Of a DNA stretch of 23,659 bases, positions 1 to 7,568 are shown piece by piece. The position numbers were made by a program, and so were the translations under genes. Position 1 is the stretch's first letter. Each line of letters begins with the position of its first letter. The notes beneath the pieces are model-generated. The model was given only the letters and a program-made list of their open reading frames with translations, did not search any database and was not told where the DNA came from. The stretch is from positions 29,143-52,801 of the forward strand of contig DGQT01000032.1 in assembly GCA_002390845.1 (NCBI GenBank), in the 5' to 3' direction. Source of the stretch: Chitinophagaceae bacterium UBA4407 (GTDB taxonomy: Bacteria > Bacteroidota > Bacteroidia > Chitinophagales > Chitinophagaceae).

Positions 1-32
1 CTTCGGAAGCCTCGCAATGACGCACGTTGCAT

Positions 33-120
33 TTTTACTTCGCACTGCTGAATTATAATCCGAACGCACAAGAGTGCGACGCAAGAAAAGCCTAATAGTA
101 GTAATGAAGTTCGGCTCACA
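33..120. repeat. Dispersed symmetric repeat, copy 1 (decayed left arm)
   Basis: The right inner arm GCACAAGAGTGCGACGCAA is at 66-84. It is followed by the family's outer flank (GAAAAGCC, TAATAGTA, then GTTCGGCTCACAA near 109-121). The left arm is reduced to TTTTACTTCGCACTG at about 33-47, as if a few bases of TTGCGTCGCAC were lost, so the core is only about 20 bp. It lies downstream of the MoxR gene stop codon. Confidence 0.7.
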
Positions 121-140
121 ATTTCTTCTACCCGCAAATC

Positions 141-173
141 AATTATTAATTACTAATTATTAATTCTTAATTT
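141..173. repeat. AT-only low-complexity repeat at the moxR stop
   Basis: The stretch consists of reiterated TTAATTA / ATTACTAATTATTAA words. It overlaps the TAA stop codon of the MoxR gene (167-169 on the minus strand). Short AT-only strings of this kind are common in Bacteroidota intergenic DNA; no function is claimed. Confidence 0.55.
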
Positions 174-1150
174 CCAATATTCAGTTTGCTCAACCTTGCC
201 AGTTCTGCATCAAGAATACCTGCAATTGCTTTTTGTTTTGCTTCCTTGTTTCTGTAAATTAACCTGTGATCGAGCACCGCACTTGTAATGAGTTTAAGAT
301 CGTCTTCGGTAACAAAACTGCGGCCATTCACCAGCGCAAAAGCCTTTAAACATTTAAGAAAAGTAATGCCGCTTCTTGTTGATGCACCGAGTACAATATC
401 CGCATGACGGCGTGTGCCCCAAACAATATTGCGCACTGCTTTTATGATCTCTTCGTGAATAAAAACTTTCTCTGTTTCGCCCTGCAGAAAAAGAATTTCA
501 TCCATACTCAATACCTGCTGAATATGCTGCAGGTTGCTTTCGATGCCGAGGTAATCCTTGTAAATATCGAGTTCTGTTTCTTCATCAACATACCCGAAAA
601 TTATTTTAATAAAAAACCTGTCAAGTTGTGCGGCAGGCAACGGATAAGTGCCTTCCATTTCAATTGGGTTCTGCGTGGCGATGGTGAAAAATAAGTTCTC
701 TAATTTGTAAGTAATATCGCCCATCGTAATCTGACTCTCTGCCATACACTCCAGCAAAGCAGACTGCACTTTTGGCGAAGCGCGGTTAATTTCATCGGCC
801 AATAAAACGTTGCAAAACAGCGGTCCTTTTTTAAAGATGAATTCTTTTTTAATGTCGTCGAAAATGTGTGAGCCGATTAAATCCATCGGCAGCAGGTCGG
901 GGGTAAACTGGATACGCTTAAAGTTTACGCCGGTATGATCAGCCTTTGCAGATATGCTCTGGGCAAGGGTTTTAGCCATTACGGTTTTACCGGTGCCGGG
1001 ATTATCTTCCATAAGAATATGCCCCTTGGCAAGCAATGCGGTTAAGATAAATTGTATCTGTGTGCGTTTGCCGCGGATAACGGTTTCAATATTGTCAACC
1101 AGTTTCTGAATATTCTCTAATGCCTGATCCAGTTGGATTTGTTGCTCCAT
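167..1150 (-). CDS. MoxR-family AAA+ ATPase
   Basis: This is a cytoplasmic AAA+ ATPase of the MoxR/RavA class, 327 aa, the usual length. Walker A is NPGTGKT at residues 50-56. Walker B is NVLLADE at about 114-120, followed by INRASPKVQSALLE, the MoxR sensor region. ATQNPIEMEGTYPLPAAQLDRF, spread over about residues 158-180, is the typical arginine-finger segment. The C-terminal lid carries the VLGASTRSG motif and a helical region. MoxR proteins are thought to act as chaperone-like ATPases that remodel or mature partner proteins, often products of adjacent DUF58, VWA or transglutaminase genes. Here the ATG lies 2 bp beyond the stop of the upstream transglutaminase gene, so the two are surely cotranscribed and probably translationally coupled. 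The family assignment is firm; the substrate is unknown. Confidence 0.95.
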   Translation of the reverse strand: MEQQIQLDQALENIQKLVDNIETVIRGKRTQIQFILTALLAKGHILMEDNPGTGKTVMAKTLAQSISAKADHTGVNFKRIQFTPDLLPMDLIGSHIFDDIKKEFIFKKGPLFCNVLLADEINRASPKVQSALLECMAESQITMGDITYKLENLFFTIATQNPIEMEGTYPLPAAQLDRFFIKIIFGYVDEETELDIYKDYLGIESNLQHIQQVLSMDEILFLQGETEKVFIHEEIIKAVRNIVWGTRRHADIVLGASTRSGITFLKCLKAFALVNGRSFVTEDDLKLITSAVLDHRLIYRNKEAKQKAIAGILDAELARLSKLNIGN

Positions 1151-1152
1151 AT

Positions 1153-3777
1153 TTATTTGTTTTTGCTTTGTGCGAAATACGAAATCGTGTTATAAATATT
1201 TAAGAATCTTGATACCCTTGTTTTAAGCGGAACCTGTTTATTTACATTGCTGATAAACGGACGGTAAAAAGTTTGCACCGTTTCATTTTCCCTTTCTGAT
1301 AATGGCAAAGAACTGTACTTTAATTTCTGGTAAACATTACTGAATGAACTGAAGGTTGTTTTAAAATTGCCATCAATCATTCTTGCATATTCATTTGGAC
1401 CAAAGTTGGTTCTGCTGTAGCCAATTTGATTTAAGTAATACATAGAAGCCCTGTAACTATTAAATGCTTTTTGCTTTGTGTCTTTAGCATTGCGTGCACT
1501 AGTATTAAAGTATTGCCAGATGAACCACGGCATAAGAAATGCGAGTACTGTTAAGCCTGCGATAATGCTGAGGGTGATCCATAAAACCCTGATCCAGTCC
1601 GTTGGATTTTGTTGCGCTTCTGCTTCTTTTTTCTTTTGCTGTGCTGCACTTTCCGGGTCAATGATTTTAATCTGGTCAACAGGTACGGGCTTTACCAGTT
1701 TATTGAATATAGATAACAAGCTGTCATTATCATTTGCCGTAATATTTTTCAATGCTTCTGCATAAGAAGCAGCGGTAATGTGCATGCCTTTTTTTACTTC
1801 GCCCAATCGCACAGTGCCTGTGTCTCTTGAAACAGTTGCAAGCGAAACATCGAGTTGAATATTTTGCGCTGTGGTTGTTTCATAATCTTTATCATGAAAC
1901 AATATCCTGTTTACATCAAGCTTTAATCTCTTACTTATTGTGTCAATTTCTGTAACAGTGCCGTCTGCAACAAAATAAGCATCCTGCATATTTAGTGGCG
2001 GCGTTTCATCCGGCTGCGGTGCCTGTTGTGTGTTAACATCTGGAACGGTGGTATCAAAATCGATCCACCCATAACCCGGGAAAAATATCTGCACCCACGC
2101 ATGTGCCTGGTCTTCGTAAAACCAGTACCAGCCAGGGTTTTTGCTGCTACGATCGATGGTTAAAAAACCTGCAGCCAACCGGGAAGGAATGCCGAGCGAA
2201 CGCAACATAAACAAAGTAGCCCCTGCATAATAGGCACAGTAACCTTTCCTGGTCTCAAATAAAAAATAGTTGAGTTTACTTGCACTGGGAATACCGGGAA
2301 CACCCGGATTATCAGAGTACTTAAACAATGGCTGATCAAATTCATCCTTGCTTAAAAAATAATCACGAATGGCGATCATTTTATCTACAGGAGTTTTAGC
2401 ATTGGCGGTTATTTGTTTTGCCAGTATTCGCAAACTGTCATAGTCTGCATTCGATGGCATAAAAGTGTAATAGTCTCTAAACTTTTTGTCTACTTCACTA
2501 AAATCTTTTACAGTACGTAATTCTTCAAACCGCTGCTCCTGGAATTGCTCGAGTTGCTGATTGCCGGCTGGATTATAAATAAAGTAAGCACTATTTAAAT
2601 TGCTTACCCACATCTTGGCGCGGTAAGCACTTTTGTACTGATCTTTATATTCATTCGCAACAGGTATTGGCTGACAAAAAAATGCAGTGGAGGGCGCAAT
2701 AAATTCATCTGCTGAAAGCAGTACTTTATACACTTCAGCAGTAACCACTTTATGCTCTAATGGTCCGTGCGAATTTTTTATTACACCCGAATCTTTCTTT
2801 GCAAAAAGCAATGGTATTTTAGAAGGATCGGGACGAAACAAATCATTGTCCGGCATTAAGGTGTCTATCTCAAATGTTTGCGTTAACGTATCAAATTTGG
2901 TATAGTAATATGCTGTAAAATAAAGTGGGTTGGGCGTTTCAGTATTCGGGAAAAAATTATCAAGCTTGGCCACAAACACAAGCCGCTTTCCTTTATTAAG
3001 CGAACTGGTTAATTTAGTTTGGTCTTTATTACTTACACTTCCATCCTTGTTATTTTTGGTCATGCTTTCACTGTTGCCCTTACCCTTATCGTAATTGGCC
3101 TGCGCATTTCCCCATTCTTTTTCTATGGCTTTAAAATCGTCCTGGAAAATATTTAGAATTGCAAGCATTAAAACCAGTACAACAATACCAAAGCCAAGCA
3201 TACGTTTCGCAATAAACCAACCAAAATGTGTTTCATCTTCATTCATGTTTCGTATCAACTCTGCGGTGAAGATGATATAGAAAGCATAAGCGAGCACTGG
3301 TGCAAATGCGCCAATAATATCGCCTGCTTTAAAGTCTGACGTTTTGCTTACAACAATTATCTGAATGGCCAGCAAAAACACACTCCAGAAAACGGTATAA
3401 TATCTTGATCGCGAAAAGCCATAGCCTGTAAGCCATCCAGCCGAAAACAACACTGCAAATAAAAGAAACTGAACCGATGCAAAGAACGCGTCAAACTCAC
3501 CTACATTAAAATTGCCGAGTATTTTATACGCCCCATAGTAAATGCCCAGCAGCAGAACAGTAGTTGCAATAAACCTAAAACGGTAACTGTAAAACACAAG
3601 GGAAGCCACAATGCCCGCAGCGAAATAAGCGCCTTGTTTTATCCAGTCGTTTTGAAGAATATTGTAAAGCCTGTTGGCATCCCACAGCAAATAACAGGCA
3701 AGCACTATGGTAGGTATGCCCAATAAAATAACCTGTGCAGTAACTTTTTTCCAGCTATGTATTTTTCCTATCGCCAT
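1153..3777 (-). CDS. TgpA-like membrane protein with transglutaminase-like domain
   Basis: This 874-aa integral membrane protein has a transglutaminase/papain-like domain facing the periplasm. The N-terminal third (about residues 15-215) has some seven hydrophobic segments. A soluble region follows, then the transglutaminase core. Cys514 in GYCAYYAG, His559 in AHAWV and Asp573/Asp575 in WIDFDTT match the Cys-His-Asp triad. Another membrane segment (about residues 735-760) precedes a cytoplasmic tail resembling the DUF4129 region of TgpA proteins. In Pseudomonas, TgpA is an essential protein of this architecture; the substrate in Bacteroidota is unknown. Neighbouring DUF58 and MoxR genes are the classic partners. 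The start is the ATG at 3777; upstream bases are AT-rich and contain no strong ribosome-binding site. It could be a peptidase or amidase rather than a cross-linking enzyme. Confidence 0.9.
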   Translation of the reverse strand: MAIGKIHSWKKVTAQVILLGIPTIVLACYLLWDANRLYNILQNDWIKQGAYFAAGIVASLVFYSYRFRFIATTVLLLGIYYGAYKILGNFNVGEFDAFFASVQFLLFAVLFSAGWLTGYGFSRSRYYTVFWSVFLLAIQIIVVSKTSDFKAGDIIGAFAPVLAYAFYIIFTAELIRNMNEDETHFGWFIAKRMLGFGIVVLVLMLAILNIFQDDFKAIEKEWGNAQANYDKGKGNSESMTKNNKDGSVSNKDQTKLTSSLNKGKRLVFVAKLDNFFPNTETPNPLYFTAYYYTKFDTLTQTFEIDTLMPDNDLFRPDPSKIPLLFAKKDSGVIKNSHGPLEHKVVTAEVYKVLLSADEFIAPSTAFFCQPIPVANEYKDQYKSAYRAKMWVSNLNSAYFIYNPAGNQQLEQFQEQRFEELRTVKDFSEVDKKFRDYYTFMPSNADYDSLRILAKQITANAKTPVDKMIAIRDYFLSKDEFDQPLFKYSDNPGVPGIPSASKLNYFLFETRKGYCAYYAGATLFMLRSLGIPSRLAAGFLTIDRSSKNPGWYWFYEDQAHAWVQIFFPGYGWIDFDTTVPDVNTQQAPQPDETPPLNMQDAYFVADGTVTEIDTISKRLKLDVNRILFHDKDYETTTAQNIQLDVSLATVSRDTGTVRLGEVKKGMHITAASYAEALKNITANDNDSLLSIFNKLVKPVPVDQIKIIDPESAAQQKKKEAEAQQNPTDWIRVLWITLSIIAGLTVLAFLMPWFIWQYFNTSARNAKDTKQKAFNSYRASMYYLNQIGYSRTNFGPNEYARMIDGNFKTTFSSFSNVYQKLKYSSLPLSERENETVQTFYRPFISNVNKQVPLKTRVSRFLNIYNTISYFAQSKNK

Positions 3778-3785
3778 ATTTTTTT

Positions 3786-3818
3786 GCTATAAGCCCTAAG
3801 CCTTAAGCTACGAGCTTT
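3786..3818. repeat. Short imperfect AAGCCCTAAGCCTTAAGC-type repeat
   Basis: This is a run of overlapping AAGC / TAAG / AGCT words immediately upstream of the transglutaminase start codon. It reads as a low-complexity, partly palindromic string rather than a promoter. No protein or known RNA explains it. Confidence 0.4.
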
Positions 3819-3855
3819 TATGATTACCAATTTCAACATTATTCTTTACAGTATA

Positions 3856-4027
3856 TTTTTTTTATGAACCCGGCAATTGGATCTTTTCTGATCGTTCCTT
3901 GCGTCGCACTCTTGTACTGAAGAATCTTCGGTCGACCGTTGACCGTCGACTGTCGACCGCTGTTCCGAACGTACAAGAGTGCGATGCAACAGTCGATTCC
4001 ATGAAAAACTGCTGCCCGGACCATAAT
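3856..4027. repeat. Dispersed symmetric repeat, copy 2 (GTCGAC-rich core)
   Basis: The left inner arm TTGCGTCGCACTCTTGTAC (3899-3917) and right arm GTACAAGAGTGCGATGCAA (3971-3989) are inverted repeats matching at 18 of 19 positions. The odd pair would be G-U in RNA. The 53-bp core contains GAAGAATCTTC and three GTCGAC hexamers in a palindromic run. Outer flanks start after a T tract with GAACCCGGC (about 3866) and end with GCTGCCCGGAC (about 4011-4021). It separates the DUF58 gene from the transglutaminase gene. The inner 91 bp is almost the reverse complement of copy 3. Confidence 0.9.
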
Positions 4028-4034
4028 CTGCATT

Positions 4035-5414
4035 TTACAAAATCAATGTTTTTGAATGCTTTGTCATTAATGCTTCGAGCTTTTTTTCATTATCCAAAAC
4101 CTTTGACCTTAACAGGCTCAGCCGCCAGTTTGTTTTATACACTTCCAGTTCATTTTTTTCCTGCTGAATAAAAATCCACTGCAGTAAACTAACAAGGTAA
4201 GAACTCTGCAAACTGTTGCTCAATTTTATAAGCACAAACATGGTGTAACCTGATTGATTTTCCAATAACGGTGCCACATCTTCCACCTTGCACAGCGACG
4301 ACAAAACAATGACCGATGCATCTTTGCTGCTTACAAATTCTTTGATCGTTTTATCTTCCTGCCAGTTACTTGTGCTGATGGTATACTGAATAGCCTGCTG
4401 CTCTTCGGGGAAATTTTTTGTAGGCGTTTGCTGGTCTGCAATATAGCGCAAAACGAAACCCTGCTTGCTCAGGTTTGTATAAATTCCCCAGAGCATGGTT
4501 TTGTAATAATTAAGAAAATATATTTCTGCTGTTGAGTTGCCGGCAATATCAAAACCGTTGAAGAACGACGCGTAAATATAGGCGTGCGATGCAGACGGAT
4601 CAAGCACTTCGGGAATGCGAACTACCAATTCTTTGTTCTTGGCATAAATCTTCCAAACAATGCGGCGCACATCGTCGTTATTCTCGAAATTTTTATAATT
4701 AAGGTATTCCCCTTCTACTTTTTTAAGTTCTTCGATTCGCGAACTGGTATCTTCTGTTTTGCGTGGCGATATATTGAAATTTTTTACGGGCGGTGCAAAC
4801 GGGTTGGTATGAAAACGGTCTTCTACCGGCAACGCAACAGTAAAAGAAAAAAACTGGAAAAGGTCTTCAAAATAGAGGATCAGTTTTTCAACATGGTATT
4901 CCTTTATCTCGGGCAGATTCCATTGATAATCGCCTGCATAATTTAGAGAGATCAATTTCTTTTCATTGTCCTGCACCAGGGCGAATTTTTCTGAGTATTG
5001 TTTTTCATCGTACTGCAGCCGCAGCTTTATAAAACCAAGCAACGGTTTAAGCAAAGGCGAAATAGCTATATGAATTTTTTGAGATGGACTATCCTTTCCT
5101 GCATCTTTAAACGCAGTAGTAGTGATGGAAAAGCGTACGCCATTCTTTCTTTTTTTCCAAAGGAAAACAAGGAAAGAAACCAATGCGGAAATCATGGCTA
5201 CCAAAATTATAATCGCCACAAACCACAATGCTGTTTTGAGCAATAGTTTAAATATATCGCCGAACGAACTGCCTGTTATTAATTCCCTTGAATTGAGCCA
5301 GTTATTGGTAAGCACGGCAGCAACTGCAAAAAGAAAAAAATAATACGTAAACGGAATAAAAAAAGTAACGGGCTGTATAAAGCCCCGGATATTTTTAAGT
5401 GTTCTCCCCATCAT
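4035..5414 (-). CDS. DUF58 domain-containing membrane protein
   Basis: This 459-aa protein has two N-terminal membrane segments (about residues 12-36 and 60-90), then a soluble region with a DUF58 signature. The segment YLNYKNFENNDDVRRIVWK (about residues 236-254), followed by AKNKELVVR, corresponds to the family motif with a conserved D-x-R-x-I-x-W-K core. The C-terminal region, rich in beta-strand/helix alternation, is compatible with the VWA-like fold often fused to DUF58. DUF58 proteins are membrane partners of MoxR ATPases and TgpA-like transglutaminases, as in this locus. It is the first gene of the set, with a good promoter at 5440-5469. The start is either of two adjacent ATG codons (5412-5414 or 5409-5411). 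The biochemical role is unknown. Confidence 0.88.
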   Translation of the reverse strand: MMGRTLKNIRGFIQPVTFFIPFTYYFFLFAVAAVLTNNWLNSRELITGSSFGDIFKLLLKTALWFVAIIILVAMISALVSFLVFLWKKRKNGVRFSITTTAFKDAGKDSPSQKIHIAISPLLKPLLGFIKLRLQYDEKQYSEKFALVQDNEKKLISLNYAGDYQWNLPEIKEYHVEKLILYFEDLFQFFSFTVALPVEDRFHTNPFAPPVKNFNISPRKTEDTSSRIEELKKVEGEYLNYKNFENNDDVRRIVWKIYAKNKELVVRIPEVLDPSASHAYIYASFFNGFDIAGNSTAEIYFLNYYKTMLWGIYTNLSKQGFVLRYIADQQTPTKNFPEEQQAIQYTISTSNWQEDKTIKEFVSSKDASVIVLSSLCKVEDVAPLLENQSGYTMFVLIKLSNSLQSSYLVSLLQWIFIQQEKNELEVYKTNWRLSLLRSKVLDNEKKLEALMTKHSKTLIL

Positions 5415-5439
5415 TTCAAAAATAAAAGTAAAGAAAGAT

Positions 5440-5469
5440 CAATGGTATAAAAAACTACTACCCCGCAAA
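5440..5469 (-). promoter_or_regulatory. Bacteroidota-type promoter for the DUF58 gene
   Basis: On the minus strand, TTTG (5469-5466) is separated by 18 bases from TACCATTG (5447-5440). The Bacteroidota primary sigma consensus is TTTG / TAnnTTTG with a spacer of about 17-23, so the -7 box matches at 7 of 8 positions. It lies about 25 bases upstream of the DUF58 start codon. Confidence 0.6.
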
Positions 5470-5508
5470 GGGTATTTTTTAACTGAAACTTTGCTTTCTT
5501 TGCCGCGC

Positions 5509-6411
5509 ATGAGCAATACTATAACATATCAGCAATGCCCTTTGTGCAACAGCAGCAATATTACGGAAGTATTGCAGGCAAAAGATTACACAGTGAGCAA
5601 CGAAATATTCAGCATCTGGCATTGCACTGATTGCACAGGCAGGTTTACACAAAATATACCTTCACCAGCAACAATCGGCGCTTATTACCAAAGCACCAGT
5701 TACATCTCTCATTCCGATACAAAAAAAGGTTTCATCAACAGCCTTTACCATATTGTTCGCAACTACACTTTGCAATCTAAACGAAAATTGGTTCAAAAAA
5801 TCAGCGGGTTGCAAAAGGGTGCGTTGCTCGATGTAGGTGCCGGTACCGGTGCATTTGCATCAAAAATGCAGCAGGCAGGCTGGAATGTAACCGGACTTGA
5901 ACCGGATACTATTGCCAGGGAAAATGCTTTAAAAAATCACCAGCTAAAACTGCAAACTTTAGATGCTCTTTTCAATTTGCCTGCCAGCAGTTTTAATGTA
6001 ATCACTATGTGGCATGTGCTGGAGCATGTGCACCAGTTGCACGATTATATAAACACATTCTATAACATTCTTAAAAACGATGGCGTTTTAATAATTGCTG
6101 TGCCCAATTATACAAGCCGCGATGCTGCTGTTTATAAAGAATACTGGGCCGCTTACGATGTGCCCCGCCACCTCTATCATTTCTCCCCGCAAAGCATGCA
6201 GCAGCTTATGCAAAAGCATGGCTTTAGGGTAAAAGAATACAGCCCCATGTGGTTCGACAGTTTTTATGTTTCCATGCTGAGTGAGCAATACAAAACCGGC
6301 GGCAATAATTTGATTAAAGCTGTATGGAATGGCTTTGTCTCCAACCTGAAAGCAATCGGTAATGCGCGGCAATGCAGCTCTGTGATTTACATTATTACAA
6401 AAAATAAGTAG
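5509..6411 (+). CDS. Class I SAM-dependent methyltransferase with N-terminal zinc-ribbon-like motif
   Basis: This 300-aa cytosolic methyltransferase has a Rossmann-like domain. Motif I is LLDVGAGTGAFASKM (about residues 104-118), and an acidic end of strand 2 appears in LEPD. Motif IV/post-motif is MWHVLEHVHQLHDY, followed by LKNDGVLIIAVPN, typical of the Methyltransf_23/Methyltransf_12 groups. The N-terminus has CPLC and, some 23 residues on, CTDC, a likely zinc-binding pair found in many related methyltransferases. The substrate is unknown; relatives occur in polysaccharide or secondary-metabolite loci, but no such genes are here. I chose the ATG at 5509 because the longer frame from 5491 would need a TTG start. 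It converges on the cyclotransferase gene with repeat copy 3 between them. Confidence 0.9.
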   Translation: MSNTITYQQCPLCNSSNITEVLQAKDYTVSNEIFSIWHCTDCTGRFTQNIPSPATIGAYYQSTSYISHSDTKKGFINSLYHIVRNYTLQSKRKLVQKISGLQKGALLDVGAGTGAFASKMQQAGWNVTGLEPDTIARENALKNHQLKLQTLDALFNLPASSFNVITMWHVLEHVHQLHDYINTFYNILKNDGVLIIAVPNYTSRDAAVYKEYWAAYDVPRHLYHFSPQSMQQLMQKHGFRVKEYSPMWFDSFYVSMLSEQYKTGGNNLIKAVWNGFVSNLKAIGNARQCSSVIYIITKNK

Positions 6412-6416
6412 TTGGA

Positions 6417-6588
6417 ATTTATTGACCAAGCTGAGGTATTCCATGGGATCGCCGGTTGTGTCACTCACTTGTACGTTCGGAACAGTGGTCGACAGTCGAC
6501 GGTCAACGGTCGACCGAAGATTCTTCAGTACAAGAGTGCGACGCAAGTAAAGCTCAGTCAGGGTTTCAGGCGATTGGCCCAAAAAATC
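6417..6588. repeat. Dispersed symmetric repeat, copy 3 (inverted twin of copy 2)
   Basis: The left arm is TTGTGTCACTCACTTGTAC (6456-6474) and the right arm GTACAAGAGTGCGACGCAA (6528-6546). The inner unit is 91 bp, exactly as in copy 2. The 53-bp core is the reverse complement of copy 2's core with one substitution. The outer flanks (ATTGACCAAGCTG on the left, GGCGATTGGCCCAAAAAA on the right) differ strongly from those of copy 2. The right flank touches the stop codon of the cyclotransferase gene. It sits between convergent genes, where a hairpin could terminate both transcripts, although neither strand has a T tract directly after the stem. Confidence 0.9.
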
Positions 6589-7399
6589 AATTCAATTTTA
6601 TTTCGAAAAGTGCGGGCCACCATTTGCCGGTTACATAGAAACTGTTTTTTGCAGAATCGTAGGCAATACCGTTAAGCACATAATTCGAATCTGAATTAAA
6701 GAGGGCTGCATTGTGCGGAACGCCACTCTTGTCCAGTATATCAGTAAGATCTATTTTGGCTACGACCTTACCGGTTTCGGCATTGATCTCAATAATAGCA
6801 TGGCTGCCGTAAACATTGGCATAAATAAAACCGTTTACAAACTCCAGTTCGTTAATATCGCCAACAGGCCCGTAATTATCGGTAACACTGATGGTGCGGG
6901 GGATTTTGAAATTATCAGGGTTTACAAAATATAAAACGCTGCCGCCCGTGCCGATAATGAGTTCTTTACCATTGTGTGTCATGCCCCAGCCATCGTAAGG
7001 CCAGCTCATTTCCTGTAGTTTTTCTAAAGTATTGGCATCGTAAACAAATACTTTATGCTCCTGCCAGGTAAGCTGGTAAATTTTGTTGTTTAGAATGGCG
7101 ATGCCTTCGCCAAAAAACTGATCGGCGAGCTTAATATCTTTCTCTGGTTTTCCTGTTTCTAAATTTATCTTACGCAGCCTGCTTTTGCCTTTATTGCCGG
7201 TACTCTCATACAAAGTATTGTTTTGCCAAACAAGCCCTTCGGTGTAAGAACTGGTATCGTGCGGATAAACTTTTACAATACTGTAAGAAAGCGAAAGTGG
7301 TGCAGGATTTGAAACGTTGTTTTCTTCTTTAGGTTGATCATTTCCATTACAGGATGACAACAGAATGATTACGGCAAAAAGAAGCAAACAATTGCGCAT
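6587..7399 (-). CDS. Glutaminyl-peptide cyclotransferase (glutamine cyclotransferase family), lipoprotein
   Basis: This enzyme is predicted to convert N-terminal glutamine of peptides to pyroglutamate. It belongs to the plant/bacterial five-bladed beta-propeller family, not the zinc-dependent animal family. YTEGLVWQNNTLYESTGNKG followed by SRLR is the family hallmark; FFGEGIAIL, IYQLTWQEH, GWGMTHNG, INELEFVNG and ending WWPALFEI are the recurring blade motifs. With the ATG at 7399 the product is 270 aa and begins MRNCLLLFAVIILLSSC, a lipoprotein signal with the lipobox SSC, so it should be an envelope lipoprotein. A longer frame from 7492 adds 31 residues that spoil the signal peptide, and I reject it. 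In Bacteroidota, N-terminal pyroglutamate is common on exported proteins whose signal peptidase I cleavage leaves glutamine first; whether this enzyme serves them is inference. Confidence 0.93.
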   Translation of the reverse strand: MRNCLLLFAVIILLSSCNGNDQPKEENNVSNPAPLSLSYSIVKVYPHDTSSYTEGLVWQNNTLYESTGNKGKSRLRKINLETGKPEKDIKLADQFFGEGIAILNNKIYQLTWQEHKVFVYDANTLEKLQEMSWPYDGWGMTHNGKELIIGTGGSVLYFVNPDNFKIPRTISVTDNYGPVGDINELEFVNGFIYANVYGSHAIIEINAETGKVVAKIDLTDILDKSGVPHNAALFNSDSNYVLNGIAYDSAKNSFYVTGKWWPALFEIKLN

Positions 7400-7419
7400 A
7401 GTATTTATTTGTATCAGCG

Positions 7420-7427
7420 CAAAAGTA
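7420..7427 (-). promoter_or_regulatory. -7 promoter element for the cyclotransferase gene
   Basis: The minus strand reads TACTTTTG, a perfect TAnnTTTG match, about 20 bases upstream of the chosen ATG at 7399. This also supports that start codon, since the longer frame would begin upstream of the promoter. The -33 box is weak (a TTT run about 18 bases further up). Confidence 0.5.
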
Positions 7428-7524
7428 ATGTGAGAAACAATAATAAAATGATAAGAAAAAATATCTTTAAAGGTGCATGCAATGCCATACATAAATTAGA
7501 TTGAGGAAAAATGCCACATAATCG

Positions 7525-7554
7525 TTGCTAAAAAGGCAAACTTTCTTATCTTTC
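7525..7554 (+). promoter_or_regulatory. Bacteroidota-type promoter for the first T9SS gene
   Basis: TTG at 7525-7527 is followed after 19 bases by TATCTTTC (7547-7554), a 7-of-8 match to TAnnTTTG. The ATG is at 7569, so the leader would be only a few bases long. Confidence 0.55.
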
Positions 7555-7568
7555 GCAAAAATTAATTT

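Noticed and set aside
1..22. CTTCGGAAGCCTCGCAATGACG at the left edge as part of an rRNA or tRNA gene
   Set aside because: It is too short, and no neighbouring RNA sequence supports it; it may be the edge of another dispersed repeat, but the window cuts it off.
3839..4171. Open frames on both strands across repeat copy 2, encoding peptides like VRNSGRQSTVNGRPK
   Set aside because: The peptides are translations of the GTCGAC-rich repeat core, and they recur across copies 3 and 8. They have no ribosome-binding site or homologous protein character.
5491..5508. Upstream TTG start extending the methyltransferase by six residues
   Set aside because: The ATG at 5509 puts the zinc-ribbon motif at the usual distance from the N-terminus.
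6412..6675. Plus-strand frames across repeat copy 3 running into the cyclotransferase gene
   Set aside because: They start in the repeat and continue antisense to a well-supported gene; the shared peptide with copy 2 comes from the DNA repeat.
7400..7492. Longer N-terminus for the cyclotransferase
   Set aside because: It would bury the lipoprotein signal peptide and start upstream of the likely promoter.
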